This document shows, piece after piece, positions 44,733 to 58,169 of a stretch of 64,000 nt of DNA. The stretch comes from Lamellibrachia satsuma (taxonomy: Eukaryota; Annelida; Polychaeta; Sabellida; Siboglinidae). Location: positions 2,476,001 through 2,540,000 of the forward strand of contig BSQZ01000051.1 in assembly GCA_033239005.1 (NCBI GenBank). Reading direction: 5' to 3'. Positions within the stretch are counted from its first letter, which is position 1, and each line of letters begins with the position of its first letter. Below the pieces are notes generated by a model that saw only the letters and a list, made by a program, of their open reading frames with translations, was not told the origin of the DNA and did not search any database. The position numbers and the translations under genes are program-made.

Positions 44733-45240
44733 TCCTAACTAACCAGTATATCTTTGAGAGGATTCCTCCACAAATTTAACATTTCATACATGTATTAAAA
44801 CGTTATAATTCCATAACTCCATAACCAAATTAGACGTGCCACCATAAAAAAATGTATATGTACCAAATCTACAGATACGATTAATAAAATTGCCACTAAA
44901 TTGCAATGAGAAAATTTGCAAACATATTGATGTTCAGATACCAATATAAATTAAGGGTCAAAACCCCCAGGGTGAAAATTAACTGCAATTATTTTGATTG
45001 TGCGATGCATATAGATGGGTCCCTTTGTGTATGTTCTTCTGCTCAACTGATTCCTTATAATTGGTGCACTTTCTATGACCCAGCATCTAGCTATCAATAA
45101 AGATTCTGATACCCTCACATTCTAAGAAGCCATTATTGGCCACGATCAATTGGAGAACCGATCAATTATAGGTGTTTTACAGCTTGAGATCACCAACTTT
45201 GTGAGTCATCAATCGGTTCTTTCTATTTCCATGTGGGGGT

Positions 45241-45393
45241 ATTTTACTTTCCCTGACAAAGACACCACGTAGAAAAGAGCAACAGGCAAAGTGGGGTGAA
45301 GAAATTGGGGTGAACAAAGTGGGGTAGGTGGCTTTGAAGCGCAGTCCTATCGATCAGCAGTCCAGTGCTCCAACCTCTGAGCCACCATGCTCC
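45241..45393 (-). mobile_element. tRNA-derived SINE (minus strand)
   Basis: The reverse complement starts GGAGCATGGTGGCTCAGAGG, with an RNA polymerase III A-box (TGGCTCAGAGGTTGG, within 45365-45384). A B-box-like GCTTCAAAGCC (45330-45340) follows at the expected distance. A non-tRNA body of about 90 bases follows. The cloverleaf is degenerate, so this is a SINE head rather than a working tRNA gene. Confidence 0.7.
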
Positions 45394-46022
45394 ATTCAAA
45401 ATAACAAACAAAAATGTATTCATAAATAAACAAATAAATAAGCAACTTACCATGGCAACATATGAAGCAAACAGATCCCAATGGAATATGGCAGCACATT
45501 CAAGAATTCATGAAACAAAAGCAAAACAAAAACAAGCTGAAATGACGTGCAAACATAAAATTGAAAGCATGTGGCAGACAAAGAAAGCAACTTTAGCAGC
45601 ATTTAAAATATCACAAGAGTGCACATGAAATATGTATAAACTATAAATAAATTCTTTACAGCATTGAAAACGAATATAAATGGCAGACACAGAAAGCAAC
45701 TTTAGCAGCATTTTAAATATCACAAGAGTGCAAATGAAAAACGTTAGCGGCATTTAAAATATCATAAGAATGCACATGAAATATGTATAAACTATACATA
45801 AAATCTTTATTATACATTATAACACTTGGGATATTGCAGTTATAGGCCACTATTTAGCAATATTTCAGCTTCAAGTCGTTTTCATTTAAAAGTTTTCACA
45901 TTGCTGATATTCAAATGTATTCCACTATAAACATGTCCCTATCAGCATTGGCACCAGAGTAAAAATTTGGTTGACACAGAATAAATATATATATTAATTA
46001 AATGTATCTTATATACCCTGTG

Positions 46023-46836
46023 CAGGGTTGAAAAAAATCATGATTTTTATTTTTTAAATCGGATATTTTTATATAAATCGGATTTATTTTATTTTTTTAT
46101 TTATTTGATTTTTTAAAATCTAGCATATAGATATTTAAATTTGTAAACTCTTTCAAACATGTTCTATTCAAATCGATTTGGGTTCTTGTCTTAACAGAGG
46201 GTACATGATTTTTGCTTATATAAGGACATTAGACAATGTCCACAAGGCTTCATCCCCTGTAGTTGCATAATCTGTCTTGGAAAGGAAAGCATGCTTTGTG
46301 TTTGAGGCTGTAGCAATGGTAATTATTGTATGCCTATATGGTGGATTAGCACCTGTCCAGGGCTCTGTGTACTCTAAGGGTCTCTAACCAGAATACAAAC
46401 TGGTACAGTATTAAACAACTGAGTCAACATACTGAATTGGTAACAACTAGCACAAGCTATAAGTGGACTTTAACTCAGGGCTTCTGTGTTGAAAAGATAC
46501 TTCCTCTGGAAGACAAGTTTGTGTGGCTTCACTGCATTCAGAAAGGGAATAGCTCAAACATACACAATGTCATAAAATATTTGACTATCAGGCTATCTTG
46601 TGACAATACAGCTACACAAGTGTGCACACTTTGTGTTTTGTATTAAAAAGCATACAAAATTTTGTTGATCTTGATGCTTGTCAACAATTATTTGTGTTAA
46701 ATTCATATAAATCAGCGATTAAAAAAAACGGAAGTCAAAAAAATATAAAAAATCATAAATCAATGATTTTTTTAGTGATTTAAATCATGATTTAAATCAA
46801 TGATTTAAATCAAATGATTTAAATCAAACAACCCTG
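46023..46836. mobile_element. hAT-like transposon, 814 bp, perfect 8-bp target duplication
   Basis: The ends are CAGGGTTGAAAAAAATCATG and, inverted, CAGGGTTGTTTGATTTAAAT. The flanks are identical: accctgtg at 46015-46022 and accctgtg at 46837-46844. Subterminal 'aaatcatgattt' palindromes repeat at both ends, as in BED-finger hAT families. The interior holds a degraded plus-strand frame near 46437-46646 (...VWLHCIQKGNSSNIHNVIKY...) that I cannot assign, and no transposase catalytic domain, so it is non-autonomous. Its truncated sister is at 23360-23690. Confidence 0.9.
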
Positions 46837-46849
46837 ACCCTGTGTAGCA

Positions 46850-48090
46850 CCATTTACTTGAAAGTTCAATGTGCATTACATAAAATGCATGAAGTAAAAA
46901 ATATAAATTATACATATAAAGTAATATATCTCAGGACAAGCTGTGTTAAAACTAGTCAAATTAAAAAGAAAAAGAGATCAAGAAACTATTGTATAGTACA
47001 AGTCTAAATAATCGACAGTATGTAACATAATTCTAGTCAGTCTATTATACTAAAAGTAAACTAAAGCTAAATTACTGATCACAGAACAAAAACATTGTAA
47101 AAAATTTTTTTAATTTCCCAGCCAATCATATTACCACAATTTATCATCTGCGGACTGATTAACAAATTTACTGCAGCAGTTTCTCTCTAAAATTTCACAT
47201 AACCATTTGCCTATCTATAAAATGTGTCCTCAAGCAGTTAGTGCCATGTCACCCACTGGAAGACACACACAGGTGAATCTCTCAGGAGCAATCAGAGAAT
47301 GCTTTATCACCTGTTTATTAAGACAAGCCACAGACAGAGAATTATTGTGTTGGCAATGAGACCTGTGTTATGCATTATAGATGAGCAGAGGCAACTGGGA
47401 GAGAGTTATCTTGCGTCCACAGAAGGTTTCTGGCAGTCAACAAACCATGAGTTACAGCTGAATTAGTCATTATAGCACCAATAAAATCTTGCAGTTTTTG
47501 TGTGCATTTCTCCCTGGGCTGGAACGAATTCTGTTGTGACATAAACTCAATAGTGATATAAATGCTATAGTGGACAGTTGTCTTTTTAATATGTATTATG
47601 TTTTTGTACAGAATAAATACAAATATTAATAATAATAATACATGATAAAACACAGTATAACTTTGAAGACTATGGGATACCTAATATCGGCTTGTAACCG
47701 ATATACATTATTTACCATTATGCGTGACGTAAAAAAAATTTTATGTCAGGTTCTTCAGTTTAATGGCAATACTGTCAATTATGACAAACACCTGTGTATT
47801 TTTTTTGCAAGGTGAACATTGTCACACGCACAAAGCTGTGTCCATGACAGGTTATACTAACGCTAACTAAGCCAACGGCATTTTCCTCCCCTTGAAAAGA
47901 GAACGCAAAACATGACATTTAGTGTCCCGTCAATTCAAAAAGACATATTTCTAGCTTCTTTCCCTATACGCCTGATTGCCTACAAGTCAGTTGGTGGTGA
48001 AGCTACCCAATTTTTATGGGTTAACAGGGTAGATATCACCACAAGACTCTAAAACCCTGATTCCCTTGCCTCTGTTCATTCTGCTGTATT
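46850..48090. other. AT-rich intron/intergenic stretch
   Basis: No gene or structured element could be supported in about 1.2 kb. Confidence 0.35.
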
Positions 48091-48094
48091 TGAG

Positions 48095-48290
48095 TACCTG
48101 GCTACAGACAATGGCAGATGTGTGAACGAATAATCTTCGCTCAGAAATCACAGCATGGCTGAATGCTTCCCAGAGAAGTTGAGTTGGTATTGCAATGAAC
48201 AGGTATTCTGGGAACTGAAATGTAAAGTATTTCGAGCAGTGCTACTGACTGGATACCGTGATATATAAGAACATACTTTTTTTACTCCCT
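48095..48290 (+). mobile_element. SINE-like repeat with L2/V-SINE-type tail, copy 1
   Basis: The blocks 'gagtacctggc', 'cagcatggctgaatgcttcc', 'gaacaggt', 'gaaatgtaaagtatttcgag' and 'actggatac...tatataaga' occur in the same order at 50893-51098, and in part at 62155-62252. The tail 'gtaaag..ctttgag...gc.ctatataagaac' is the kind shared by L2-type LINEs and their SINEs. Confidence 0.75.
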
Positions 48291-49689
48291 CCCGGGTTGA
48301 AACAACAATTAGTTTCCCATTAGTAGCCATTACCAGATTTCTTTCTTCCTTGGATGTATGATTGTCTTTCAAGTTCCACAATGCGTCAAAGATAAAACTA
48401 ATCTACTTCTTGCGTGAAAGTCTTAAAAATTACAAGAAAAAAAACTTCCCCAAACCTGACACCACTAAATTTCTACCCTGACCAGTGACTGGTTTTTGTT
48501 AATTTGTGTGCACATATGTACTACTAGCAATGCACACGTTATTGGGTAGTCTTGATGTTGGTAATGATATATATTATTAGTGGCCTGTGCCTGTGACCAA
48601 CAAGTCAGCAAGGCATCAGGATACCACAGGGTAGCCAAACCAGTAATCAGACCCCCAAGACCCCCCCCAGACCCCCTCAGACACAACTTGTAGAACTAGA
48701 AGCCAGACAATACTGACATGGAAACAAAGACTGCACTGGTTCTGATAAGGGTGCCTGATTAGAACTCTTAGTACAACAGGAGACATTGTTGCTACAAATC
48801 ACAACAGCAATGGCACCTTGTGTGGGCTGTTTACTGCTGGGCTAACCACTGATCTGAGATGTTAGCAGGTGTAGTATGCAGATAACTAGAGAATAAAAGA
48901 CCTAGCAGATCATGCAAGGGCTGTTGTAGATACATGGATTATTTATTAGTCTTGGCTTTTAACAGGAGCACAACAATAAAACAAATAAATGTTGAGGTGA
49001 GACGTACTTGGCAACACTAGGAAGACTGGGTAGATAATATCCACATGTCATGAAACGTTATACTAGATATCATAAATTGTATCCATGTGTGTAAACAATA
49101 ATGATGGCGTGTTCCAATCCTAGACTGAAATAATGATTAAGGGGCTTTGTAAATATAAAAAATTCCAATAATAAAAAAATGTGAATGTAAGTTGGTTGGT
49201 CAATAAAAAAAAATAGGACAATTATTTTGAGAATTTTCCCAGTTGAAATGTTGATGTAATGTATCTTTGACCCACAAAGGAAACAATATACAGTAAGATA
49301 TTGATTTACACGGAAATATTTTCGTTAAATATTAACATATTCAATGATGGCATTCGATTTATTAATTCCCTCATGGCTACCACAAATAAACCATTCGTGA
49401 AATCACTATTCAATTGGTATGTCTTGACATTTCCAAATAAATTTTTTTTGGGAATATGCTATGTTGGGTAGGGCGGTGAATCAAATCCAAAATATTTTTG
49501 GATTATTGGAATTTTTTTTATTTACAAAGCACCTAGCATGGAATGAAACTGATTTTTAAACCATCACCCCGAAACTAGGGTCCAGCACGTTCATCAAAAG
49601 TGTATGGATACAACTTCTCATCAGGCATCCTGGCATCGTCTACCGACAATTCAACCGTTAAAACTCCGTCTTCATTTGACGTAGCCCAT

Positions 49690-49940
49690 CGCGAATTAGG
49701 TTCAATGATGTTTAAATATGAGTGCGCAGCTGGTTAAATAAAAGAGTGCACACCTTTATTAAAATTTAATAAAATTAAATAAAATTAAAAATTTAATAAA
49801 AGAGTGCACACCTCTATTAAAATCATTGAAATTCTTACCCAATGCGGTCTTAAATAATTTAATAGTCGGTCCAATGATTTCACCAAAACGAAATATAAAA
49901 TTTGCACGAACATCATGTCATAGTCGATACTACCTGTAAG
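49690..49940. repeat. Dispersed AT-rich element, copy 3
   Basis: It matches the two halves of the element around 14870-15470 ('gaattaggttcaatgatgtt' and 'aaataatttaatagtcggtc') but has a short 'agagtgcacacct' duplication in the middle instead of the 60-bp array. Confidence 0.6.
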
Positions 49941-50892
49941 TAGGTTTGTTTTTTGGCAAAATGTGTCAGAAACAAGACAAGCAAAACATGTAATTGATGA
50001 AGGACTTTTAACAAAACTTTCACAATATTACTCAATCCCAGACAACAAAGCCAATAACAGCAGCTGTATGAGGCTTTCTAGGTAGTAATACTAGAGGTCC
50101 TCCCTGATTATATTTCCACTAATTGCACATACACGTGTACTTCCTCCTCACTAATAGTCCTATTAAAACTGGAGAGGAACTAATTAAAATGGTTTCTAAA
50201 ACTAGCTAAAGCAAAGGAAATTTGCATGATGACATAACACCAACCATGACATCATGTAATAGCAGTGCTGTAATATTGCTTGTGCTGTTGTTTCCTGCAA
50301 TCACTGGGACAGAAGAAATGTAATGCAATTTCCTGCAGCACAAGTGAGATCTTTTGATGGACAACCAGTGAGAGTGTCGTTACTAGAGGGTGTGACAATT
50401 AACAGCATTGCCAGCAGAAATAGTCGTGTAATATTGTACACTATTATCCATTTTAAAATGTTTCTAAAACTGACATCAGTATATGTTATGCTGTTTTTGT
50501 TCTAAGTTAAACAATCACTTGTCCTTTGTTACAGCAATTTATTTATGTATTTTTTATCTTGAATTAATATTTTTTTATTCATAGATATTTATTTTATATA
50601 TTACTTCCTTATAATTTAATTATTAATAAATTATGTAAAGGATTTGTATTGTTCTCTGTAATAATTATATATTATTATGAATTCGGGGTGAAAGTGTATA
50701 TTCAGACTCCAACATGCATGGGATGATTAATTTACCAGATCTTGGCAATTCAGTTAAGTTAATCTAGGAATTATTTTAACTAAATTAAGTTAATTTGTAT
50801 TTTTAACATTTACTAAGTTAATCTGCAAAGTTTTGTTGACTTACAAATGATAGTTAACAACATGATCACCCCACGTTGCCACAGTTCACTCA

Positions 50893-51098
50893 GCTGTATA
50901 AATGAGTACCTGGCAACACAGACAATGGTGGATATGTGAATGAATAGCCTTCGTGCAGCAATTGCAGCATGGCTGAATACTTCCCAAAGAAGTTGAGATG
51001 GCCTTAGAATGAACAGGTCTGCCAGGGGTGAAGTGTAAAGCACTTTGAGCAGTCCTATGGACTGGATACAGCGCTATATAAGAACGTACCTTTACCTT
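50893..51098 (+). mobile_element. SINE-like repeat with L2/V-SINE-type tail, copy 2
   Basis: This is the best preserved copy. It contains 'gagtacctggcaacacagac', 'gcagcatggctgaatacttc', 'tgccaggggtgaagtgtaaa' and the tail 'gcgctatataagaacgtacc' plus 'tttacctttaaca'. It is collinear with 48095-48290. Confidence 0.8.
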
Positions 51099-51099
51099 T

Positions 51100-52334
51100 A
51101 ACATGAACAATAAAACAAATAGTTTCTATTGGTTTTTTTATATCTTTTATATCATTCTTTTAGTTTGTGTACAGCAAGCTGTCAAAGTCGTGAAACTAAA
51201 TACAAATAACCGTTTCATCACATGCTACATGTAAATTTGTATAATCACTTGGTGCGTATTTAGTGGCTAAAAAATTATTTATTATGCAAATTTGTGATTT
51301 TATAAAAAAATAAGTCCATGTGCCACCAGACACTGGGCACATTGTGTCTAGATTAACTCCAGAGTAATTTCTTTAAAAAGTTAACCTGTACAAAAGTTAA
51401 CTGGTTACGTTAAGATTAACTTCACTAGTTCAAGTTAACAATTAAGTTAACATAATCACCCCATGCCTGAACACCTGCCAAAACAGTCATTGATATCATA
51501 TGTCACTCATATCTTTCCCAGTGGAATTCAACTTGAAACACCTCAACCTGGACAGGTAACTCTACACGCAATCGATTCGATGGACAATCTCTCACCTGCA
51601 AACAACCCAATAATTGCACCACAGACCCCCATGTAACTAAGTAAATAAACAAATGCATTATGCCTAGAATGCCTGCTTTATCTACAGGCACTGACTTGTC
51701 TAGGGAGAGAAGACCTAGTCAAAACAAGATCTCTTGACTGACTTCAAATGTCACAACCATTGTAGGAGAACAAAGCAAGCCTTGTCAAGGCTGTGCAAGT
51801 CGCCTGCAAAACTAGACCTACACAATGAAAGGAGCCTATCATTTTGGTGTGCCACAATCGGCCTATAAAGAGCAGGCGCTCTGTCTAGAACCCAAAATTA
51901 ATATATTGGTTTGACAAATGACATGCTCCTGGTGATTTATCAATTCCTGCCAGCTTGTCGGGTGACCAATAACGAAAAAGGGCAGATATGCAAGATATGC
52001 CCTGGATTACGGTAGGGTTGAGTTTTGGATGAACAAACTGAGACGTAGTCATAACCATAAGAAAAAAATCATACAAATAATGTTAACATGCTGGCACGTC
52101 CAGCAAAAAGTCAGTGACCATTGGTAAACAGGAGACATAATTAGATGTAATGTCAAATGGTCATTCGCCATGTTGTCAGTGATTAGAGAGACATCATTCT
52201 AGGGTGAGATAAAGATGCCCGGTGTCATGTCTCCATTTTTTCACCATCAAATAGTGAAATACTATCCGCTTGGTGTATCTTTGCATGTACCTATCTTGAA
52301 GCATCAGTGAGATTATAGATCAATATGATAATAG

Positions 52335-52401
<67 letters not shown>

Positions 52402-54185
52402 TAATTAGCTGCACCAACGTATGCACATGGGGAAAATAATTTACGACAGAAAATGCTGCTTTTGCATGTGTACGTGGAGAGGTAAATATTTTAGAAAGTG
52501 CAGAGAGTGGAAATTCATTCATTATTTCCCGTAGTTGACACTGTTATAAATCATTGTTATTTATATATATATATATATATATATGGACCTATTATTGTAG
52601 CTATATGTTTATGTTATTACTAAATTGATGTCAACTACTTGCCAGTGCATGCACAGATACACCAAGCGGATGGTATTTGACAGCAGAAAAATGGAAGCAC
52701 AACACCGACGAAGGTATCTAACCAAACCTGTGTCTTGATCACCCATGCAGGAAGCTGACACTACCTTGGAATACAGAACACTCCAGCAATCAAGACCCAG
52801 ACTAGATGGATTTAGAAGGGGTACAGGCAATTAAATCTTATTCTGAATTTCTCAATGACCTTTTAGTTTACTAAAAATACAGAGACATAGATAAATATAC
52901 ACTGATGTTGTCAGCTGTCAATACACCAAATCTCTGATGCTGTCTGAAGACACAGAAACTGCCAGGTTACAAGTGAGTACAATTCCTGAAAACACCAGCT
53001 AGCTCCATCTGGCTAAAGTGAATGGTTTACATTCCTGAGAGGGGCTTGGATCAACTACTTAGACAGAGGGGTACATTCCTGCTGGGGGTTACTGGGGGAG
53101 GGTAGACAGCTGTCAATAACCCACAGCAGGGGAGCCATTGAGCCTGCTTTTAAGCACTTAGACACACATTAGTCACAACATGAACTCTGGCCACAACTTG
53201 GGCAGACTCTGTAGAAGACACCTAGACACTGCCTCCATAATCACTACAACCACACAGACAGAACCCTGCAGCTAACCTAATGAAGACACATAGTTTGTGG
53301 GTAGGTGCAGGTTGGGGGCATGACCCAGACAAAGGGGGTTAACCAAAACCCTGGAGCATAAATTTAAAAAAAGAGAAATTCAGTTGACGCCTACATTGGC
53401 TTCATCACGCATGTGATTTTCACTGCAGCTGGTATGATGAAGATGCCAGAGGGAATGGCCCATATATAAACGCCACTCAGACAAATAAACTTGCGCACAG
53501 TGCTAGTTTTTTTTAAATCCAGTCAATGCAAATATCGCATTTACACTGCATGTGGTATTTAGCCATTCAGGTTATTCGTAACGATTCAGAGACTAGGCGA
53601 CCTGACAGGTGTGCTAAATACATCTCCCAGGAGATTTCTACAAGATAAAGGATGTGTTTAGAGAGGTGTGTCAAATTCATAATCATTATATCCTTATCTT
53701 CTGGTCTAAAAATATCACTCAACAAACAACCATTTGACATGTGAATAAAACTGTCAGTATCGGAAACATAATATTATACTGAGAACACATATTGTTATCT
53801 GTTTACTTCATTAAAGCGTGAGAAATGTACTGTGTCACTGCAATTAACTAGAACATGGAACAACTGAAATCAGATTTCACATATGATCACATTTCGAGGT
53901 TTGTGTACTCATGCCACAGAGAAATAGATTTTAGTGGTACAAAGTACGGTGTATCATAATTTCTATTGTTTACAAAATCATGTTTTATAGTATAAACTAT
54001 ACATACACACGTGTAGTATATGTAGAAACTATAAACAAATTGACTGCCCAAATATATTTTATTGCAAACTTAAAAAATATACTTTGACCATTACCTGTTT
54101 AATTTGAATGTGTCAGGGTGAGTATGAAATGTTTATCTTGCACTCAGAGGGAATGTAATTTTACGATAAACTTGAATTAGAAATT
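51100..54185. other. Intergenic/intronic stretch, no gene seen
   Basis: About 3 kb with a (TA)n tract at 52338-52397 and a shorter one at 52562-52583. One exon-like segment at about 51545-51598 (minus) has a good acceptor but no convincing donor or homology and is not called. Confidence 0.4.
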
Positions 54186-54189
54186 GTCA

Positions 54190-54372
54190 ACAACTGTTCC
54201 TGAATGTATCATGTGCTGTTCCTGAATGTACAATGTGCTGTTCCTGGATGTACGATGTGCTGTTCCTGAATGCACAATGTGCTGTACCTTAACGTACAAT
54301 GTGCTGTTCCTGAATGTACAATGTGCTGTTCCTGAATGTACAATGTGCTGTTCCTGAATGTACAATGTGCAA
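54190..54372. repeat. 22-bp minisatellite, eight copies
   Basis: The unit is 'aatgtgctgttcctgaatgtac', with point changes in the first copies and homogeneous last three copies. A compound (TA)n(AT)n tract follows at 54462-54520. Confidence 0.95.
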
Positions 54373-54486
54373 GGTTGATATTCATAGACACTGTGACACA
54401 TAATGGTCCAATTATGTTTACAAAATGTTTGTTCTGTAAAACACATTTGGGTGATAAAGATATATATATATAATTATATATATATA

Positions 54487-54521
<35 letters not shown>

Positions 54522-55309
54522 CAATCATAAAACAATCAGACTTCATACTTTTAGATAAACTACATTGCATCAATTTCAAGAAGCATAATTTTCTGGTTCC
54601 ACAGCCATGGACCTAAATGAAACGTTATACAATATTATAATGAAGATTTGTCTGTGTAAATCCATTAATCAGGCTTGCTATTATGTCAATTTAATTTAAT
54701 TGAACTATGAAATTGTAGCAAGACTGAAGGTACTTTGCCAAGCGTTTTTTTAAAGAAATAGCTGCACAAGAAAGTCAGAAGAAAGGACGTTTAAAATTCC
54801 TGATCAAATATATCACTAAAATAATAAATAAGTGGTTATGGCATTAACATGTTCGTAAACACTGGTCAAATACTAGGCACATTAGCACATTCTATTTAAA
54901 TACATGCTAGGGATATTATTTTATTTACAAAAGATCATGTGTGGCTTGTATTTAGCAATACACACACTTGACATGAAACAAATAATTCTGAAGTAAATAT
55001 AACAATGTTTCTCATACAGAACATATGAAAACACTTTATGGAAAGCATCAAAGTGATATCAATTTGATACTTCTGAAGCTGATCGATCAAACCATATTCT
55101 CTGCTCCTCCAGGTGAAAAATTAGATTCCTGATGAAAAATGGCTGCATGACTCGTATTTTACCTGTGTTCAAAGTCTGATCAATATTTGCTGTTGCTTTG
55201 GAAACTGCTGAAACATTGTGGCCGAATTAAATCAATTTAGGCAGGTGCTTCTATTGGGCAGGTGTGGCAAATAGATCATGCCATTTCACTTTCATAATCC
55301 TTTTAGATG

Positions 55310-55510
55310 ACATGCCATGTTAATGGTGTAATGTGTTTCTATTTCATAGCAGGCAGATCACATGTTAATGGTGTAATGTGTTTCTATGTCATAGCAGGCA
55401 GATCACATGTTAATGGTGCAATGTGTTTCTATGTCATAGCAGGCAGATCACATGTTAATGGTGTAACGTGTTTCTATTTCATACCAGGCAGATCACATGT
55501 TAATAATGTA
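55310..55510. repeat. 45-bp minisatellite, about four copies
   Basis: The unit is 'acatgttaatggtgtaatgt', 'gtttctatgtcatagcaggc' and 'agatc'. The 15-codon period keeps a plus-strand frame open with no sign of real coding. Confidence 0.95.
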
Positions 55511-55594
55511 ACATGTTTCATGATTGCTAATACTAATAGTATGTAAATAATAATGAGAGTACACCATTTGTAATTAACTACACAATTTATGTAT

Positions 55595-56135
55595 ACAGTT
55601 TGTCATGAACTATATAATACAGTTTGAAATGAACTACATGCCACATGCGAAAACCAGGCTCTTCTCGACAATTTGACAAAACCATTTTATTACAGACTCA
55701 AATAGGGGAGATACACAGTTTTAAAATTACACCAACATGAACAGTGTATCTTACTCCTGGGACAAGATACTTTTAGTGTACAAATTCTTGGAATAACAGT
55801 TTTTTTTAAATCAGCTTTAAAAAACGGCACTGAAAAATTGCTTCTCCCATAGCAACCATGCACTTATAATGCTCCAAATGAAATGAAATTTTGTATTACA
55901 GTTTGTCATCAACTATTATACAGTTGGTAATGGATGACATATACAGGCTCTGTATAAAGTTTGTAATGAATTAAAAGCATTGTGTAATGAACTGTAAATA
56001 TTTAGTAATGAATTACATACAGTTTGTAGTAATTTATCTACAGTTTATAATGATTCACCTACAGTTTGTAATGGATTACATAGTTTGTAATGAACTGTTG
56101 GGCCTGCATACAGTTTGAAATGAGCTATGTAGCAC
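55595..56135. repeat. Degenerate repeats of 'cagtttgtaatgaact'
   Basis: About a dozen imperfect copies of 'acagtttgtaatgaactaca' are scattered with variable spacing, densest at 55900-56120. They look like an old, decaying minisatellite. Confidence 0.65.
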
Positions 56136-57198
56136 AAATGTAGTTCATTAAGAGAAACAGGACCTTGAGTACTCATAGAAGATTAGTTTAAACAACCTTT
56201 TTGTAACAAAAAACAGATCACAAGCACATACAAAAATAGCTAAATGAATCAGTTTATACAATTATTTATCAGAAAAATTAATCTGCTGCACCAAGAAACA
56301 GCAATAGTAATAAGTTTAACAATAAGAATAATAATAAATTTATTCGATTGCAATGGTATAATTAAGAATTATATTCATATATTCAACTAAGGTGTTCCCT
56401 GGCAAAACCTGTTGGGCATACAGCAGGACCACCTATTGAGTATCAGCATTTGTAAGTATGATTTAAGGAATACAAGATAAGAAAATGCTGATATCATGAT
56501 AACTAAAATTAAACAGAAGCAAATGACTTTAAGGTGTTTGAAATAGTTACATATGTGTACACGTGCCCATGACAAACAAACAGCCACAGCAAATGTGTGC
56601 ACGTCGTCATGCATGTGTGCACACTGCATGTATGCAGGCATGTGTAGCAGTGCAGGCTAATACACTACACAATCACACTACACAAACACACTACACAAAC
56701 ACACTGGTCACAGGGCACACATAAAGGTGCTGTTTCACCCACAGAAGCTGTTTGTTTGTCATCAGGCAGAATTGTCCCAGTAGAAATGTAGATTATGTGA
56801 CTTGGCTGGTTATGGGTGGCTTGGCTGGGGTAAACACTGAGGCAACAGGCAGGGTGATTCACTAACTGGTCCTGGGGTGGAAAACCACATTACAGGGTAA
56901 AAACTCTACATGAAGCCATAACATTAGCACAGTGTCAACTTCATAACATGAGCAGTCTATGTTTTGACAGCAGCTAGAGTGCTGAAATGCCAGCCAGAAA
57001 TCCACAGACCCCACCCTAATAGGGGCTGGAATCTGCCCCACCCCACTTTAAGTGGTGTTACCCCCACCCATAGACATAAATAGAACACCCGTTAGTAAAA
57101 AAAAGTAGTTTATAGGGGGGTGATTAATTATGTAACTCTATGCCCCCACCCTACTCCACAGGTCCTGGAAACTTTCCGAATCAGTCAATCACCCTTCT

Positions 57199-58106
57199 CT
57201 GTTCAGATACCTCTCTACTCAGATACTTCTCTGTTCAGATACCTCTCTACTCAGATACTTCTCTGTTCAGATACCTCTCTACTCAGATACCTCTCTGTTC
57301 AGATACCTCACTACTCAGATACTTCTCTGTTCAGATACCTCTCTACTCAGATACTTCTCTGTTCAGATACCTCACTACTCAGATACTTCTCTGTTCAGAT
57401 ACCTCTCTACTCAGATACTTCTCTGTTCAGATACCTCTCTACTCAGATACTTCTCTGTTCAGATACCTCTCTACTCAGATACCTCTCTGTTCAGATACCT
57501 CTCTACTCAGATACTTCTCTGTTCAGATACCTCTCTACTCAGATACTTCTCTGTTCAGATACCTCACTACTCAGATACTTCTCTGTTCAGATACCTCTCT
57601 ACTCAGATACTTCTCTGTTCAGATACCTCTCTACTCAGATACCTCTCTGTTCAGATACCTCACTACTCAGATACTTCTCTGTTCAGATACCTCTCTACTC
57701 AGATACTTCTCTGTTCAGATACCTCTCTACTCAGATACTTCTCTGTTCAGATACCTCACTACTCAGATACTTCTCTGTTCAGATACGTCACTACTCAGAT
57801 ACTTCTCTGTTCAGATACCTCTCTACTCAGATACTTCTCTGTTCAGATACCTCTCTACTCAGATACTTCTCTGTTCAGATACCTCACTACTCAGATACTT
57901 CTCTGTTCAGATACCTCACTACTCAGATACTTCTCTGTTCAGATACCTCTCTACTCAGATACTTCTCTGTTCAGATACCTCTCTACTCAGATACTTCTCT
58001 GTTCAGATACCTCTCTACTCAGATACTTCTCTGTTCAGATACCTCTCTACTCAGATACTTCTCTGTTCAGATACCTCTCTACTCAGATACTTCTCTGTTC
58101 AGATAT
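57199..58106. repeat. 16-bp satellite arranged as 32-bp dimers, about 28 dimers
   Basis: The alternating monomers 'ctctgttcagatacct' and 'ctctactcagatactt' make a 32-bp dimer repeated for 0.9 kb. Substitutions (cctcac for cctctc; one cgtcac) mark sub-blocks. Long frames across it arise because TAG and TGA never occur in register. Confidence 0.97.
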
Positions 58107-58169
58107 TATATTCCCACAACCCCAGCTTATACACAGTTTCGCACAAGTTTTAATGACCTACGTAACTAG

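Noticed and set aside
45330..45393. Possible functional tRNA gene
   Set aside because: The A- and B-boxes are present but the stems do not pair into a cloverleaf and a SINE body follows.
51510..51600. Possible minus-strand exon after 'gttgtttgcag'
   Set aside because: The acceptor is good, but no donor with fitting phase and no recognisable domain follow.
15041..58106. Possible CRISPR arrays
   Set aside because: The repeats are contiguous with no unique spacers, the genome is eukaryotic and no cas-like genes are present.
57120..58169. 337- and 349-codon plus-strand frames of SDTSLLRY-type repeats
   Set aside because: These are by-products of the 32-bp dimer array; two overlapping frames of the same repeat content show there is no coding constraint.
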